From: Dermatophagoides farinae
Taxonomy: Eukaryota; Arthropoda; Arachnida; Sarcoptiformes; Pyroglyphidae
Assembly (NCBI RefSeq): GCF_024713945.1
Contig: NC_134677.1
Location: forward strand, 434,001-498,000
DNA: 64,000 bases
Direction of reading: 5' to 3'
A program made the translations under genes and the position numbers. The notes under the pieces were generated by a model. The model searched no databases, was not told the DNA's origin, and was given only the letters and a program-made list of their open reading frames with translations. Shown here piece after piece: positions 13,220-22,796 of this stretch (within the stretch, counting starts at the first letter, position 1; the number at the start of each line of letters is the position of its first letter).

Positions 13220-13806
13220 ATGTCCCGATTTTTATTACCAACATTATTATTGTCATCATCATTTTGGACATCTATTTGTCATCATTGTTCATCAACGACA
13301 AACGGCAGCATCAGCTGTAGTGTGAATAAAATGTCAAACGAATCATCAAAATATTCGATTGGCTATGTGACCATTTCGAATGCCGAAATGGCTAAAGAAT
13401 TGGCAAAGTAAGTGAATCAGTATTGATTTGTATTTATTCATCATCATTCAATCAAATTTTAAACAGGAAATTGGTCAATGAAAATAAAGTTGCCTGTGTT
13501 AATATATTGCCAACAATAACATCAATTTATCGATGGGAAAATGAATTACAAATTGATGAAAATGAATCATTAATGATAATGAAAACAAGAACCGCTGCCA
13601 TTGATGAATTGATTGAATTTATTCGCCATAATCATCCATATTCAGTGCCGGAAATTATATTTACAGCGGCAAGTTTTATATTGATTTTTGTTGTTATTAT
13701 TGGAAATCATTATTGTTTATTATTATTATAGATTACGGACGGAAATCCTGATTATTTGAAATGGATTTCATCATCAGTAAAACTATCGAATGAATCGAAT
13801 CCATGA
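13220..13806 (+). CDS. CUTA: CutA-like divalent-cation tolerance protein
   Basis: Three exons: 13220-13407, 13467-13668 and 13732-13806, 154 residues in total. The spliced product carries the CutA core: YVTISNAEMAKELAKKLV, CVNILPTITSIYRWENEL, an EIIFTAITDGNPDYLKWI-like C-terminal block and a short tail. CutA proteins form compact ferredoxin-like trimers; in animals they are linked to membrane anchoring of acetylcholinesterase and to metal tolerance. The first ATG gives a hydrophobic leader (MSRFLLPTLLLSSSFW), as in animal CutA with a signal or organelle sequence. An internal ATG at 13331 would give a 117-residue cytosolic form. The first intron (59 nt) is GT-AG. The second (63 nt) starts with GC (GCG|GCAAGT) and is the only splice that preserves the family sequence. 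It converges with the small secreted gene at 13911. Confidence 0.9.
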
Positions 13807-13910
13807 AAACCAGACAGATTTAGTGTGGCATGAGTCAAACTGCTGAAAATCAAAAACACAAATCTGAAAAATGAAATTTTTTAATCGATTGGAAATAACA
13901 ACCAAACCTT

Positions 13911-14198
13911 TTATTTCGGCGGTGGTTTATAGAATTTGAATCGATATTTTTTATTCTTGATTATACCACGATTTACATCTTCATAACGTGTTCCATAACC
14001 ACCTTTATAGCCTTGTTCATACATTAATTGTACTAGTGGATGAATTGGATAATAAAGTGTTACGAATTCTACATCACCATTGAAAAATTTATTATCCGAT
14101 GATGATTTCTCTTTTTTACATTGACCATTGTCCAGCAATAGTGATAACAACAACAACAACAACGATAATGTGATGATGATTGATCGTCTCATCATCAT
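13911..14198 (-). CDS. small secreted orphan protein (95 aa)
   Basis: A single-exon frame. The chosen start gives MMMRRSIIITLSLLLLLLS, a textbook signal peptide with a basic n-region, Leu-rich h-region and a likely cleavage near NGQC. A further in-frame ATG 17 codons upstream (14249) exists but puts charged residues and Cys before the hydrophobic core. The mature part, about 70 residues, is Lys/Tyr-rich: KKEKSSSDNKFF, FVTLYYPIHPLVQLMYEQGYKGGYG, RFKFYKPPPK. The stop codon lies about 105 nt from the stop of the convergent CutA gene. I do not recognise the family; a secreted peptide or cuticle-associated protein is possible. Confidence that it is a real gene is moderate, based on the leader and non-repetitive composition. 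Confidence 0.6.
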   Translation of the reverse strand: MMMRRSIIITLSLLLLLLSLLLDNGQCKKEKSSSDNKFFNGDVEFVTLYYPIHPLVQLMYEQGYKGGYGTRYEDVNRGIIKNKKYRFKFYKPPPK

Positions 14199-14249
14199 TG
14201 TGTACGACGAACGATGGCAGCAAATAAAAATGAAAATTTTTCGTCTCAA

Positions 14250-15439
14250 TTTTCATTTTTACGAAATTTTTTTTGTCTGTTTCATTGTTTATTCGCATCA
14301 ATGGCCATCTATGTCATCGATGACTCTTTTTTTGGTGTGTGTGTGTGTATGTCTGTACGGACATTACCGGATTTTTGTTTGTTTGTTTGGTTGGCAGGTT
14401 CCTGGAACTTGTTTTTTTTTCATTTATTTATTCATTTGTTGCTTAAATTGCTTAATTTGTCTGAAAAAAGCCTTCAATTTGAAATTTTAACAAATAGAAG
14501 CGCAAAAAAAAATTTTATCGATTTGTTTATCGATTTTTTTTGTTTTTTTGTTTTATTTCCTTTCCCATTTAACTCTTGTTTTTAGCAAAAAAAAAAAAAA
14601 AAAAAAAAACAAACGGAAAAAATGCTGCTGCTGGTGGTGGTGGTCAATGTTGTTAATTTATGAATTGTTTTAAAAGTGTGTGTGTTTAAAAATATTCAAT
14701 AAATCAATAAATCATCATCACCACATGCAGCAACCACAGTTGCAACCAAGAATCAATCAATCGATTGGATTCGATTCGCACAATTTTTTTTTTAGTTTGT
14801 TTGGTTAGAGATATTTAGCTGGAGAGACAAATTTTTCATCATTGTCGATGATTCAATGAAAAGTTTTTGGTGAAGAAAAAAATTAAAAAAAGTTTTTCCT
14901 CATAACATTTCTCTCTATGTTTTTTTCAATTTTTTTTTACTGGGTACAAATATTTCGTTGTGATTCAAATGTCATCCTTCTACGTTTTTTTTTTCACTTT
15001 TCTCCACAGCTATAGCGTGTGTTGAAATGATCGGGTTATTTTTCCACTTCTCGCATATCAAATCATTTCATTTCTCTAATTTCGTTGTTGTCGTTGTTGT
15101 CGATGTAAATATCGAATGATCGTCGTCGTCGTCGTCTTGGTGTTTGATTGATTGAAAAACAATCCAAATAATCGTTTCATATAGACAAGAAAAAATGGAA
15201 ATTTGAAACTTGAACTCACACACACAAACACAAAGATTTTATGCAATTTGAGTTGTATAGAAAATTTTTTTTTTTATTTAATCAAAATTTTGCAGAGAAA
15301 AAAAACATCATCATCATCGATTCGAATACAAAATTTTCAATAACCCAAAATAGAAGGGTAATAAACTAAGAAAATGGGGATTGATTGATTGGCATGGCAC
15401 AACATGAGACGAATTTTTCTTCTTCATTTTTTTTTTGTT
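14250..15439. other. intergenic, no gene seen
   Basis: T-rich spacer between the secreted orphan and the first FABP gene. It includes a 23-nt poly-A run (14587-14609), a (GGT)n stretch around 14628-14642 and a (CGT)n run near 15121-15134. Open frames here are Phe-rich translations of T runs. The part next to 14198 should contain the promoter of the secreted orphan. Confidence 0.5.
14587..14609. repeat. poly-A run (23 nt)
   Basis: Uninterrupted run of A. It is not preceded by any recognisable retrocopy and no target-site duplication was noticed, so it is treated as a simple homopolymer. Confidence 0.9.
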
Positions 15440-15904
15440 TTAGATTCGTTTATATGTTCGAACGGAAGTGACACCATCACAGGATGCAGTCTAAGAATAG
15501 AAATATAAATTTGATTTTGGGTTCCATTTCACTTGAAAACATCACAAAAAAAAACTTACCACAACAACTTCATCGCCATTGAATTCACGAATAATTTTCA
15601 CTTCTTTATCACCGAATTGTGTTTGAACAAATTTATTGTCACCTTCTTTTTGGATGACCGTTTTCACTCGTTTACCATCGGCACGATCTTCTTCGAATTC
15701 TTCGCCCAATTTGAATTTAGCTTCAGTATTTTTGAACGTACTTAATGAACGGAAAATGTATTGGTCATTTTCTATTGCCACTTCAAACGTTGGTTTCAAT
15801 GTTTTAGCTGCCGTTTTCACCATAAAACCGACGCCCAATTTGTCGAGAAATTCATCGAATTTTTCCGATTTTTCTAATTTATATTTACCTTCAATGCTTG
15901 CCAT
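15440..15904 (-). CDS. fatty-acid-binding protein, group 13 mite allergen type
   Basis: Exons 15904-15560 (345 nt, 115 codons) and 15490-15440 (51 nt) give 131 residues beginning [20 protein letters not shown] and ending [16 protein letters not shown]. This is an intracellular lipid-binding protein: a ten-stranded beta-barrel that carries fatty acids in the cytosol. The P2 carboxylate-binding residues are present at the canonical positions Arg106, Arg126 and Tyr128. The sequence matches the Dermatophagoides group 13 allergen as I remember it, and this is the main basis for naming the organism. The donor is GTG|GTAAGT and the acceptor TTCTTAG|ACT, phase 0. The coding part has only the third of the three classical FABP introns. 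A paralogue lies upstream on the same strand at 17544-18087. Confidence 0.95.
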
Positions 15905-17543
15905 TGTTTTTGATTGATTGATTGATTGATTGATGAACACAATATTAAAACAAAAAACAAAGTGGAAATGAAGTTTTCAATTTGATTTATCGTCGTCGAA
16001 TGTGTGTGTGTGTGAAATGTGAATTGTTTGGTGGTTTATAATAATAATGTAACGATGGTAATGATGATTTTATCGAAATAAAAAAAACTGATGACTATGA
16101 GACTTTTATACACGCATTCACAAGCGAAACAAACAAAAAAAAAATGATGCCTGCTAGTAGCTCGACGACGACTACGAAAAAAAGATAGCGGTTTTTTTTT
16201 GTCAACCAATGAAACTACTCATGTATAACTCATATCATGCTGTTTCCTCCCAACCATCACCACCACCACCAACACCACCACCGAAACCATCCGGCGTCAT
16301 TGTCATTCAGCATCATCATCATCATCGTGTATGTCATAAATGTGCACACGTATATTTAACATTTATTTATCGCAAGTTTGTAAACGCAACGTATATCGTG
16401 AATCGACCGCGCGAGTACATTGTTTTGTTTGTTTGTTTGTAATAATAATTGGTGAATGTGATAAAATTTGTGGCCCCACCACATATATCAGTTATTGAGG
16501 AGAAAAAAAATTTTTTTTTGTTTTTCTTGCTGATATGAAACCATTTTTTTTATCTAAAAATTTTGTTGATCGAATGTTTGAGTGTGTGTGTGCGTTTACA
16601 CAATTGTAACAATCGCAGTGTGTTGGTTATATTCATTGTGGTTTCTCAAATTTTATTATCATCGTTGATAAGTACAACTGTAAAAAAGCTCTATATAATG
16701 AATTTCGATATGAATATGGCTGGATGAATGTGATTCGAATGATGATGATGACGATGATGATAAAATATATGCCACTGATGTATATATGTTGATTTTAATG
16801 ATTATGATGATGATGTGGAAGAGGATGGAGAGTTTTTTTTTCGATGTAAAGAAAAAATGTATCTGTGTGTTTGTAGTAATATAATAATAATGTGTGTGTA
16901 CAAAGGTCAATAACCAAAAAAAAAAAAAAAAAAAATATTGAATTTCGTAGTTCGTGCATGTAAAACATTTTGTTTTTTTTTTGTTTGTTTGTCGGTACAT
17001 TCATTCACAAATATTGTTCAAAACGATTTTTACAGTTGTCGCTGTTGTTGTTGTTGTTTTTTTCTGCTCAGATTTATCAAATCGAATAGAATGTCATCGA
17101 ATTCGTCAATCAATCAATCTGAAAAAAAAACAGAAATTGATGACATTCAATCAGTCAGTCAATCAATCAATCAATCAATGCATTGGCTTGAAATACATGA
17201 TGTCTGGCATGTTTGGGTGTTTTTTTTCATTGATTTGTGATAATCATCAATTATCACCAGGCAGATATGGACTTTGTGCACTTTTTTTTTTGATGAATGT
17301 GACAAACAACAACGAATCCAATCGGACATTGTTGTTGCGTATACCCGAAAGATATCACATAAAGTATAATACTGTGGTGATATTTATAGCTACTAGATAT
17401 ATGTAAAAAAAACGAATTTTCTAGAATCAAAAAAAAATTTTTTTTATTGATCAAATGAAAATTTTATTTTATCAAAAATTTGAAAATTTTAGACAGATTC
17501 AGACGTTTTTCAGATTGTCTACCATCACAAACCACCACCACTA
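15905..17543. other. spacer between the two FABP genes
   Basis: No gene seen. It contains short (CA/GT)n and (CAT)n tracts, an A run near 16917-16935, Ser/His-repeat open frames and (CAAT)n repeats near 17110-17180. The 15905-16100 part should hold the promoter of the first FABP gene and the part next to 17543 the 3' UTR of the second; I cannot point to specific motifs. Confidence 0.5.
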
Positions 17544-18087
17544 CTACAAACGTTTATAGAAACGAACGGAAGTAACACCATTCACTGTGGCTATTACATT
17601 CAATCCATCATCGGTAAATTCTCGAACAATTTTCACTTCTTTATCGCCTTTCTGTATCTGTATCATTCGATTATCACCTTCCATTGTGATGATGGTCTGA
17701 TTGGATTGGAAAAAATTCAAATCATGTGATTAATTAAAGGATTTTTTAGGAACAAAAAAAAACCAAACCTTGACCAAAACATCATCGGCACGCATTTCTT
17801 CAAATTCTTCATTCAATTTGAATTTAATCTCTGTATTTTTCACTGTTGTTTCCGTTTTGAATACATAATAATCACCATCTTTGGTTATGGTTACAACCGG
17901 TGTTACTCTTTTGGCCAGATTACGTTTAACAAAATTGACACCTGTTGTTGTTTTGATATTCAATGACATGAAAAATTTTTTTTTTTTTTTTGGAAATTCA
18001 ACAGTTACCACACTTACCCAATTCGCTGAGAAATTCATCAAATTTTTCGGATTTTTCCAATTTATATTTGCCTTCAATTTGAACCAT
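17544..18087 (-). CDS. second fatty-acid-binding protein (tandem paralogue)
   Basis: Exons 18087-18018 (70 nt), 17941-17769 (173 nt) and 17696-17544 (153 nt) give 131 residues. The product begins [20 protein letters not shown] and ends [13 protein letters not shown], clearly related to the neighbouring allergen-type FABP (shared [44 protein letters not shown]). Arg106, Arg126 and Tyr128 of the lipid-carboxylate site are retained; the middle ([16 protein letters not shown]) is more divergent. Splice sites are TTGG|GTAAGT...CAACAG|GTG (phase 1) and AAG|GTTTGG...AATCAG|ACC (phase 0). It retains the first two classical FABP introns and lacks the third, the reverse of its neighbour. Expected role: cytosolic fatty-acid or other lipid carrier. 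Confidence 0.93.
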
Positions 18088-19115
18088 TTTGTTTTTTTTT
18101 TCGTTCGTTTAAACAACACAACACAAGTGGTGAAAAATGAAAAATAAAAAAAATTCAAAATAGAAAAAAATTTTCCAAAAGTTATCCACTATTTATACAC
18201 CACACACACAGCAACCTGACTGTATTTGAAAAGAAAAAAAAATCGAATGTTTGAGATTATGATCATCATCATGGTTACCTTGGTGAGCACAACATCCGCA
18301 GAGATATTGTCTTGAAATTTTCAAATGTACTACTTGCATTTCTAGTGATTGAAATCTTTTTCATCATCATCCATGTAACAATTATTTTTTTTTATCTCTG
18401 AATAAACAACAACGGCAATGATAATGATGTGAATGAAAGGGGAAAAAAGATAACTGATGATCAAACAAGAGAGAGAGAGAGAAAGATGGCGTGAGATCCA
18501 ATGAGGCATAAATAAATAATTACCATCATCATCATCATCAAACGAATGTGATTGTCATGGCCATTTTATTATTATTATTATGATGGTGATGGTTACCTTG
18601 GATTCCAACGTTCTCATCTAATGTCTGTAATCGGTTTTTTTTTCTATTGATAGAATTCCATCATTAATGTTTGTTTGTTTGTTTTTTTTAGACATAATGC
18701 CAATTTTTGCACTAATCAAATAATCCGATTAAATATTCTTTATTTTATTTATAGATATTTATTACAAAACCAGTCAAATCGATGATGATAATCACCGTTA
18801 TATTAACCACCAATCTGTTGGTGATAATAAATAATGGTAAATTTCCATAATCATTGCAAGCCACCATTTTTATTTGCAGGTACAATAGTACCGCCAACCA
18901 TTATCAATTGACAAGAATGAATGGTTGTGTGTGTTGTGTTGTGTTTGTGTAGACAATTCATCATCAATTTCTGATCAATTTATTTATTCATTCAATTCAG
19001 ATATCGATTAACAATATTGATATTGTGCCATAAATTACAATTTGTATGTGGGAAAAATAAGAAGAAAAAAACAACATAAACCAAACATTTAGCTGTAGCT
19101 GTAGTTCAATGATTA
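18088..19115. other. intergenic, no supported gene
   Basis: AT-rich spacer with (GA)n at about 18470-18482, CAT repeats and (TTA)n. A possible two-exon 28-codon micropeptide on the plus strand (18782-18836 joined to 18880 onward) was noticed and not accepted. Confidence 0.5.
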
Positions 19116-19784
19116 TCATGATAATAAATGTTGATCAAGAAATTCTTCAATCGTATCGGTATCCCATTTCTGTATATTCAGCTCATCAACAACATCATGA
19201 TGTTCATTCAATAGTTTCAATATTGGTAATATACCACGTACAAATTTAATTTTAAGATTGGAATATTTTTTTGATTTATCACCACGTATGAATGCTATTG
19301 TGAATGATAAAGGATAAAAATCACAATGGTGGAATGTTTTTTTCCAAAAAAAAAAAAAAAAAAATTCAAAACACAAACCTTTTATTTGGGGAAAATTTGC
19401 AATATTACATTCACAATATTCTAATCGTGCAAAGGAATACTGGTGGATGGAAGAAAAAACATCATGTTAATAAAATTCGAATGTTTTGTCTGTATTTGAT
19501 TCATACTTTTTTCGAATTTGAATCATCATCTTGACGACAACATTTCATACACGAATCTTTCAGATTATCTAGCTCAAATTTTGTCAATTCTAAACACCGA
19601 GAACAAAATAGTTCCGCTGGATTATAACCAAGTTGATTACATTCATTATCGGTTAATTTTTCGCCCACAATCGATGTGATAATCACAGACATGAAACAGC
19701 CGAATAGATACATCTGCATGGCGAGAAAAAAAATTTGAAAGTTTTCGTTGTTCAATATTATAAGATGAAACTTACTGGATTCAT
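19116..19784 (-). CDS. SELENOF: SELENOF (Sep15) homologue with Cys in place of selenocysteine
   Basis: Four exons, 19784-19776, 19713-19507, 19439-19379 and 19294-19116, give 151 residues. Hallmarks in order: a short hydrophobic leader (MNPMYLFGCFMSVIITSIVG); the Cys-rich UGGT-binding segment (ECNQLGYNPAELFCSRC, CMKCCRQDD); a thioredoxin-like fold with LEYCECNIANFPQI; then AFIRGDKSKKYSNLKIKFVRG and ILPILKLLN...NTD-like end (WDTDTIEEFLDQHL). Vertebrate SELENOF has CGU at the redox site; here it reads C-E-C (TGT GAA TGT), so the Sec is replaced by Cys and no in-frame TGA is needed. Family role: endoplasmic-reticulum redox partner of UDP-glucose:glycoprotein glucosyltransferase. The first coding exon is only 9 nt (MNP); an alternative start at 19719 cannot be excluded. 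It is divergent from the HTH-ANTH gene. Confidence 0.92.
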
Positions 19785-19990
19785 TTTTTTTTTGTTGCAA
19801 ATTTTGAGACCAAAAATTGAGAAATTGAAATTGAAATTTTTTTTTGTTTTCAAAAAAAAACACGTCAAATATATTTGAGAAAATTTCAAATTCTACTCGA
19901 ATGGTCCATTGGTTGGAAATAGTCACAACTGTTTTTTCAATGTTGTCACAAAAATTTATTGATTTATTGATGAGAAAGAACAAAAAAAAA
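19785..19990. promoter_or_regulatory. probable bidirectional promoter
   Basis: Only 206 nt separate the start codons of the divergent SELENOF gene (minus) and the HTH-ANTH gene (plus). Unless there are distant untranslated exons, both promoters and 5' UTRs lie here. No TATA box or other core element was recognised with confidence. Confidence 0.4.
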
Positions 19991-21293
19991 ATGGATTGGA
20001 AACAAAATCTTATCGATTCAATAAATCAAGATGAACAGATAATTTTCATTAAATTTTGTACATTACTCAATCATAATGCTCAACAGATTGAAGATGAATT
20101 AATCAAAGCTATCGGGTCCAAAGCCTATTCATTGGCCGCGATTCAACGTTTTCAGAATGAATTAAAAGAACGACAAAATCGAAAAACCAATGAAAAAATT
20201 ATCAAAAATATTCTGCTGAAATCCGAATCGAATAACAGCATCAAACCTAAAAAAGTAAGTCAATTGAATTATTGATCATTGACTCTGACTCGAATCATTT
20301 GTTGAACAGGAAAAATATCTCAACAACTTACTGTACAGTGATTGTCAAAAATTGGCAAAAAAATCCATGGCCACGAAAAATCATTTTGAAAAAAATTACC
20401 TAACAATTTTGGACAAAATATTAAATGCTCATGAATGGAATATTGATGAAACATTATTCGAATTGATTTTGATCAATTCCTATCAAACACAATCAAGTGA
20501 ATCATTTTGGAAATATGCCAATAATTGCATCTATAAAAAGATTGATCTGAAAATTGTTGACATACATAATATTTATTGGAAATTTCTCTTTCTTTGCCAT
20601 TGGCTCATGAGAAATGGCCATCCAAACGTTATTAAAGATGCATATGGCCAACGATCATTATTGGTGGAGTTGGCTAAAATCAAAACCTGTATATTACCAA
20701 ATTGTTGCCTTTTTAGTCAATTGAATCCATTGTATTTTTCATTGGTGCTTCAAAAAATTGAATTCCATATGGAACATGTGAAAATTCCTGGAAATTTCGT
20801 TATCAATTCATTACAATTAGAACAATTGGGAAATCAGGATCCATGCGTGTACGAAAAAATCTGTATTGAACTTTTCAATTATATGGATAAAATTTTACAA
20901 TTACAAATGGAAATTTTCGATATTCGTGGCCTAAATATTGATGGTGCGCAGCAAAAATGTATACTGAATCCATTGAAATTATCGATAATTGAATCAAGTC
21001 AAATTTATGATTTAATTTTTCAATTAATGCAAAAATTACACAATCATCATCACGAATCATCATTTGTTAGTGAAAATGATTTGAAAAAATATCAACATCG
21101 TTTCCGTGATCAATTTATGCAGCTAAAATTATTTTATTCCAAATGTCAAGAATATGATTATCTCAACGATTCGATACAGATACCTGAATTGGTGGATGAG
21201 CCACCAAATTTCGGCAATCCATCGATGAATGATGATGAATTTGAACAACAAACACCAGTGTTTTATCCACGTATTGTTATTGATGAAAATTAA
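19991..21293 (+). CDS. HIP1/Sla2-type ANTH domain protein with transposase-like HTH N-terminus
   Basis: Exon 1 is 19991-20254 (88 codons) and exon 2 is 20310-21293, 415 residues in total (AAA|GTAAGT ... GAACAG|GAA, phase 0). Exon 2 matches the ANTH domain of HIP1/HIP1R. It has FWKYANNC, a WKFLFLCHWLMRNGHPNVIKD motif at residues about 180-198 (human has RDGHPNVLKD), IELFNYMDKIL, a C-x-L-x-PL-x-L-x-I-x-E block, YQHRFRDQFMQLKLFY and IQIPELVDEPPNFGNPS. ANTH domains bind PtdIns(4,5)P2 in clathrin endocytosis. The protein stops right after ANTH: the coiled coil and actin-binding THATCH domain of HIP1 are absent, and fukutin starts 105 nt downstream. Exon 1 (FIKFCTLLNHNAQQIEDEL, GSKAYSLAAIQRFQNELK) fits the HTH_48 domain of mariner-type transposases (SETMAR-like). 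ANTH assignment is strong, HTH moderate. Confidence 0.75.
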
Positions 21294-21397
21294 TTATTAT
21301 TCAATCGATTGATAATTGAATTATTTTTACAATACATACAAAAGTGCCCGGTGTAAATCACCAAACAACAACAACAACAAAAAAAAGTAAAACGAAA

Positions 21398-22783
21398 ATG
21401 AAACCATTGAATTTGACATTGGGTCATCAGATTTTATTTTTTTTATTAGTAACAACCGGTTTATTATTGATTTTCGCTCATTCATTCATGAAAAATGATG
21501 TTACAAGCACAAATATTTTGGATAATAATGTTCCGTCATCTAGAACATTGAAAATATCGAAAGATTTGATTGAAATTATTTTTCATTTCAATTCAAAAAT
21601 TTTCATCATCGATCCAAATCTTTTAATGGAATTTTTAAATCCACAACAATCGTATGAATTACAATGGAGATTTAATCTGAATTTGAATGAATCTGACCGT
21701 CTAGCAACAACATTCGGTATATTTGATTATCATTTACGAGAATTTCAAAATTTATTGAAAAAACAAAATATTACCGTTGAAAATTATGGCAGTCAATTTC
21801 CATTTAATGATACCAATGTTCCTGTTCATATCGTTTTCCAAATGAATAATTTGACCATTCATGTTGTCGTTTTTTATCATGTTGAACATTTTCTATGGAT
21901 TGGACAAATGTCTCCGGCAAATTGTTGTTCACCATCACCAATGTATGGCAAATTTGAACAAATTTTCGATCCATTTAAAATTCAATTTATCGACATTATA
22001 CCAGTACCAGATGATATTGAATGGTTTCTAAGTCAATTACCAACATCACGTTATTTACATTGTCCAATTGGTGAAAAAATGAATTGGTTCACGAAATATC
22101 GAATTGAATTGAATGAACAAAGAATCCATAAAACAATTGAATCAATTGTAACGATGAAATCATTAATGAGAGCATTGCGAATGGAATTCTGGATCATGTG
22201 CGGTACATTACTGGGATGGTTTCGTCATTGTCATCCCATTCCGTATACAACCGATACTGATCTTTCGACTTGGTCAAAATATTTTCAAAATGAAAACAGC
22301 AGTCACGGAGACTGGATAACTGATCAGTTAAAATCCGTAGCTCTCAAACATGGATTGAATCTTTTCTATCGTTTTGGTGAACCAAGTCAAACATTGGAAT
22401 ATTCATTTCGTACACAATTTTATGATGAAAAAATTGATTTATTTGTTACATATGATAATGATGGTGGTGCTGGTAGTGGTGCAAATGATTCATATTTAAT
22501 ACCAAGTCATATTACAAAACATAAAAAATATCGTAATTATCGTTATCCACGTTATGAACTTTGTTCCATCACGCTGTTAGGACATAAATTACTAGCACCA
22601 TGTCAAACTGAACAAGTTATTATCCGTGAATATGGCGAAAAATGGAATGAACCAATTAAAGATTGGAATTATGTCTCATCACCATTTAATGGTGATGAAA
22701 TTATAAATTTTTCATTTCCAATCGATCAATATACAGAATATCGACGATTATATAAATCAAACGAATTGGTCATGATAAATTGA
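21398..22783 (+). CDS. FKTN: fukutin-like ribitol-phosphate transferase
   Basis: A single exon of 461 codons, the same length as vertebrate fukutin as I recall it. It is a type II membrane protein: a hydrophobic segment (ILFFLLVTTGLLLIFAH) at residues about 11-28, then a long luminal part. The LicD/nucleotidyltransferase core shows FWIMCGTLLGWFRHCHPIPYT followed by TDTDLSTW near residues 284-291, the acidic motif expected to bind metal and CDP-ribitol. Downstream IDLFVTYD, YRYPRYELCSI, VIIREYGEKWNEPIKDWNY match the C-terminal fukutin block. Family role: Golgi addition of ribitol-5-phosphate to the O-mannosyl glycan of alpha-dystroglycan. The ATG at 21398 is chosen; the open frame extends upstream only into poly-Thr without ATG. 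Tail-to-tail with the RBBP4-like gene, with 13 nt between stop codons. Confidence 0.88.
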   Translation: MKPLNLTLGHQILFFLLVTTGLLLIFAHSFMKNDVTSTNILDNNVPSSRTLKISKDLIEIIFHFNSKIFIIDPNLLMEFLNPQQSYELQWRFNLNLNESDRLATTFGIFDYHLREFQNLLKKQNITVENYGSQFPFNDTNVPVHIVFQMNNLTIHVVVFYHVEHFLWIGQMSPANCCSPSPMYGKFEQIFDPFKIQFIDIIPVPDDIEWFLSQLPTSRYLHCPIGEKMNWFTKYRIELNEQRIHKTIESIVTMKSLMRALRMEFWIMCGTLLGWFRHCHPIPYTTDTDLSTWSKYFQNENSSHGDWITDQLKSVALKHGLNLFYRFGEPSQTLEYSFRTQFYDEKIDLFVTYDNDGGAGSGANDSYLIPSHITKHKKYRNYRYPRYELCSITLLGHKLLAPCQTEQVIIREYGEKWNEPIKDWNYVSSPFNGDEIINFSFPIDQYTEYRRLYKSNELVMIN

Positions 22784-22796
22784 TTTTTTTTTCGTT

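Noticed and set aside
14587-14609. Poly-A run as the tail of a SINE or processed pseudogene
   Set aside because: No body with coding or tRNA-like similarity precedes it and no target-site duplication was found; A runs of 10-20 nt are common here.
18782-18910. A possible two-exon, 28-codon hydrophobic micropeptide (MMITVILTTNLLVIINNG joined to TIVPPTIIN)
   Set aside because: The implied intron is only 43 nt, the peptide has no homology I know, and such short frames arise often by chance in AT-rich DNA.
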